Positions 50,195-52,525 of a stretch of DNA of 52,525 nucleotides are shown piece by piece (position 1 is the first letter of the stretch; every line of letters starts with the position of its first letter). Origin of the DNA: Bacteroidia bacterium (lineage in GTDB: Bacteria > Bacteroidota > Bacteroidia > M30B66); assembly GCA_019695235.1 (NCBI GenBank), contig JAIBAI010000016.1:1-52525 (forward strand), in the 5' to 3' direction. The notes beneath the pieces were generated by a model. It saw nothing but the letters and a program-made list of their open reading frames with translations. It ran no database searches and was not told the origin of the DNA. The translations under genes and the position numbers were made by a program.

Positions 50195-52525
50195 TTACGG
50201 CTTCACCACACTAAAGGCACGGTAACAATTGCCTTCGGGCAATTGCAGTTCAAGAAAATACATTCCTTCTGAAATAGCAGTCAGGTTGAGCGGACTTGAA
50301 TCCAACCAAAGCATTCCGGAGGCTACACAGGCGCCCAGGCTATTGTATATGCGATAGTGACATTGTTGGCTCGCCTTATCCGTTTTAATCCATAGTTCAT
50401 GGCTGGCGGGTACTGGGTATAGGCTGACGTTATTCCGGATAGTTTCAAGCGATACTGTACTTCCAACTATAACCTGCAGCATGACGGTATCAGCGCACCA
50501 TTGGTTGTAGGCAATAAATTTCACCTGATACGTGCCGGTGTCAGTGTATGTATGGAATGGGTCTTTGACATTTGCAGAGTCGCCATCACCAAACTGCCAT
50601 AAATAGCTTTCAGCATGCGTTGCGTTGCCCTGAAACTGAATCTCGGGTTGTGCAAGGGTAGTAGCCGGTGGATTGGCTTCTGCATTGGCTTCAACGGGCA
50701 TAAGTTCTGAAATAGAAATTGTTGTTTCCCAGCTTGTTTGATCAGCGAAAATGTAACGGATGAAGTAATTGCCAGCCGGTAAACCCTGATAGACAAAGCT
50801 TGACAAAGCACCTGAATCACGTTTAAGCGTTACCCTGTCATTGTTTAAAAGGTAAATTTCAATACCGGCCTGCTCCTTAAAGTTCAGAAGAACAGCGCCA
50901 CTTGGCAAGGCACATGTTGGGTCAATAACGGTTTGGTAAACATCAAGTGAAGAATAATGATACATGCCTTGTGCCTGTCGGCTCTGCTCTATGAGTGCCT
51001 CATAAGACTCTCCGGCAAGCATGGCGTATGATATAGTGATTGAATCGCCAGGGGCAATTGATACAGAGCCTGTTCCAATAAGGCTTGCAATATCACCCAC
51101 CGTGCTTTGTATTCTAACCGAGTCGCCCGACAGGGTATTAAATTTTTCCTCATCACTATAACCATCAAAAAGGTTGATACTGCCCGAAGCGCCATCACTA
51201 TTAAAAGCATAGCCATGTGTTGCCAGATTACTAAGATGCCGCACACCTGCATATATGGTTCCCACACCTGTGTCGTGCGCAAAGGCAAGTTTCTCAGCAG
51301 GTAGGAACCAGGCCTGGTTTTCGTCAGATTGCCGAATATCCCAGTCGGTGAAAATACCTGAATGAAGGTTGTTTAGCGTGTCGTTGCCTTGGTTTATCAA
51401 GGTATAGTGAAGAAACACAACCTTGTCAATTGCCGGATTTGAAAAAGCTTCAGCGAAATGTTTAACCTCAATTCGTTGCGAGGCAGCTGAATCAGTATTG
51501 TAGGCAGATGAAATTGATTTTGCACCCGGCCAGGAAGTACTACGTACACCTTGCAAGCGCACAAAGTCTGCATCGTAACCGGGCAGGGTGGAGCCATAAG
51601 CATTGTCTGCTGTTTTTGTTTCAGCGCTTCCCAACATAAGCCCTGAGTAATACATCAGCTGTTCGCCCTTGTAAACAAAACCTTGTCCGTTTTGCGCAAA
51701 ATCGGCTGCATATCCGGTGTTCCCCCTTGAACTGATGGTAGTGTGAATCTGGTTGACATCCAGGTTCATATAATCTTTGTTGACCAGAAATTCAATGTAC
51801 TCAAACGCCCGGTAATTACTGTCTGAATATGTTAATTTTAGAAGAATATCCAGGTTATAGGGAGCATTAGCTTTGATGCGAAACCGAAAGGGGAGAGGGG
51901 TATTTGAAAGTGAATCCCCGCTTGCTATTACGCCTGCTAAAAAAGTGCTGTCGAGCATTTCAATATATGGTGAAGCACATTGCATGCTCACCTTCAGGTT
52001 GCGGCTGGCCGACAGGTAGTTTTTAAAGATGCCGTGCATGCTTATTTCATCTCCGGCTGAAGCAAATTGATTTCCGTCATCATCACTAAAGCCACGCTGA
52101 TAAAAATGTATTGAAGGACGTTCCGGGTCTGTAAGGGCACGGTACACATTAAGCCTACCGGCGCCCATCAGATGATGCCATGCTGCATTTTCAGGTAAAG
52201 TATAGATACTTGTATCAGCGGTGACTTTCAAACGTTCAGCAAGTTGTAAAGCATTGTATGCCGGAAACTTACTTTTTACCAGAGCCGCTGCAGCCGAAAC
52301 TAATGGAGCGCTGAACGAAGTGCCCGAACTACTGTTATACCCATTAAAAGGCCATGTGCTGCGTACATTTTCGCCCGGTGCTGCGATATCAATCCTGGCT
52401 CCGAAAGTAGAGTTTGGCCACTTTAAATCTGCCGGTCCTGTAGCACCAACACTTAATACACCAGGGTATGATGCAGGAAAGTATTTTACATCCGTTCCGG
52501 TATTTCCGGCAGCGGCTACAATAAG
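50195..52525 (-). CDS. S8 subtilisin-like protease with PKD and T9SS type A domains (5'-truncated)
   Basis: The frame is open to the right edge, so the N-terminus, including the catalytic Asp and His, is outside the window; 776 residues are visible. The subtilase core shows AAAGN with the oxyanion-hole Asn at the very edge, then DIAAPGENVRSTW and SSGTSFSAPLVSAAAALVK with the catalytic Ser encoded at 52316-52318. A long beta-rich region follows, then a PKD domain (SYLWQFGDGDSANVKDPFHT to YQVKFIAYNQWC) and a C-terminal T9SS type A sorting domain (SLYPVPASHELWIKTDK to EGMYFLELQLPEG). It is likely a cell-surface or secreted protease. A start at the TTG 52229-52231 would cut off the catalytic domain and is rejected. 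Confidence 0.93.
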   Translation of the reverse strand, partial: LIVAAAGNTGTDVKYFPASYPGVLSVGATGPADLKWPNSTFGARIDIAAPGENVRSTWPFNGYNSSSGTSFSAPLVSAAAALVKSKFPAYNALQLAERLKVTADTSIYTLPENAAWHHLMGAGRLNVYRALTDPERPSIHFYQRGFSDDDGNQFASAGDEISMHGIFKNYLSASRNLKVSMQCASPYIEMLDSTFLAGVIASGDSLSNTPLPFRFRIKANAPYNLDILLKLTYSDSNYRAFEYIEFLVNKDYMNLDVNQIHTTISSRGNTGYAADFAQNGQGFVYKGEQLMYYSGLMLGSAETKTADNAYGSTLPGYDADFVRLQGVRSTSWPGAKSISSAYNTDSAASQRIEVKHFAEAFSNPAIDKVVFLHYTLINQGNDTLNNLHSGIFTDWDIRQSDENQAWFLPAEKLAFAHDTGVGTIYAGVRHLSNLATHGYAFNSDGASGSINLFDGYSDEEKFNTLSGDSVRIQSTVGDIASLIGTGSVSIAPGDSITISYAMLAGESYEALIEQSRQAQGMYHYSSLDVYQTVIDPTCALPSGAVLLNFKEQAGIEIYLLNNDRVTLKRDSGALSSFVYQGLPAGNYFIRYIFADQTSWETTISISELMPVEANAEANPPATTLAQPEIQFQGNATHAESYLWQFGDGDSANVKDPFHTYTDTGTYQVKFIAYNQWCADTVMLQVIVGSTVSLETIRNNVSLYPVPASHELWIKTDKASQQCHYRIYNSLGACVASGMLWLDSSPLNLTAISEGMYFLELQLPEGNCYRAFSVVKP

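Noticed and set aside
52229-52231. Start of the subtilase gene at this TTG
   Set aside because: The same frame upstream to the window edge encodes the catalytic Ser and oxyanion-hole Asn of a subtilase, so the gene clearly extends beyond the window.

Overview
The window looks like a piece of a Bacteroidota chromosome, probably from a free-living, facultatively denitrifying member. Evidence: three large secreted proteins end in type IX secretion (T9SS type A) sorting domains; there is a TonB-dependent receptor with a carboxypeptidase-like N-terminal domain; families largely confined to this phylum are present (DUF4199, PUR-type DUF3276, CTD-motif lipoproteins); and many genes are preceded by the Bacteroidota -7 element TAnnTTTG. 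I cannot place it to genus. No insertion sequence, prophage, CRISPR array or integron is visible. Coding density is high and no gap exceeds 300 bases.

Left part (1-13.7 kb), mostly housekeeping: a truncated unknown gene; a leftward ychF-nitronate monooxygenase-cinA run; DUF4256; a di-haem cytochrome c peroxidase lipoprotein divergent from a DUF488 gene; a leftward operon of a small membrane protein, aguB and aguA (agmatine to putrescine); TraB/GumN, DUF6580 and glycosyltransferase genes; gyrB with a DoxX-like gene; and a PUR-family nucleic-acid-binding protein. Middle part (14-27.5 kb): ppiD with a strong terminator, a GT2/DUF4199 pair, the SRP RNA gene, a GT39 transferase, two paralogous CTD-motif lipoproteins, a T9SS-exported hydrolase-fold protein, a TonB receptor, an SDR/VOC gene pair, tRNA-Lys(TTT) and mfd.

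Right-centre part (31-42.6 kb) is the most interesting. A leftward clade II-type nos operon (cytochrome c, nosZ, nosL fusion, nosD, nosF, nosY, globin) faces a rightward module of a Crp/Fnr regulator, an orphan His-rich membrane protein resembling haem-copper oxidase subunit I, and a fasciclin lipoprotein. The regulator promoter and the fasciclin promoter carry almost identical 16-bp Fnr-like palindromes at almost the same distance from the -7 element. The cytochrome c-nosZ promoter has another palindrome at about -41.5. All three lack a recognisable -33 element. I infer one small N-oxide/oxygen-responsive regulon. Beyond it lie tryptophanase and an Rrf2-family iron-sulfur regulator.

Right part (42.6-52.5 kb): a T9SS trypsin-like protease, an FMN reductase with a possibly leaderless promoter, a zinc phospholipase C/S1-P1-like protein, a gcvT-comB pair, an SPFH protein, a YjdM/PhnA zinc-ribbon protein and a subtilase with PKD and T9SS domains that runs off the right edge.
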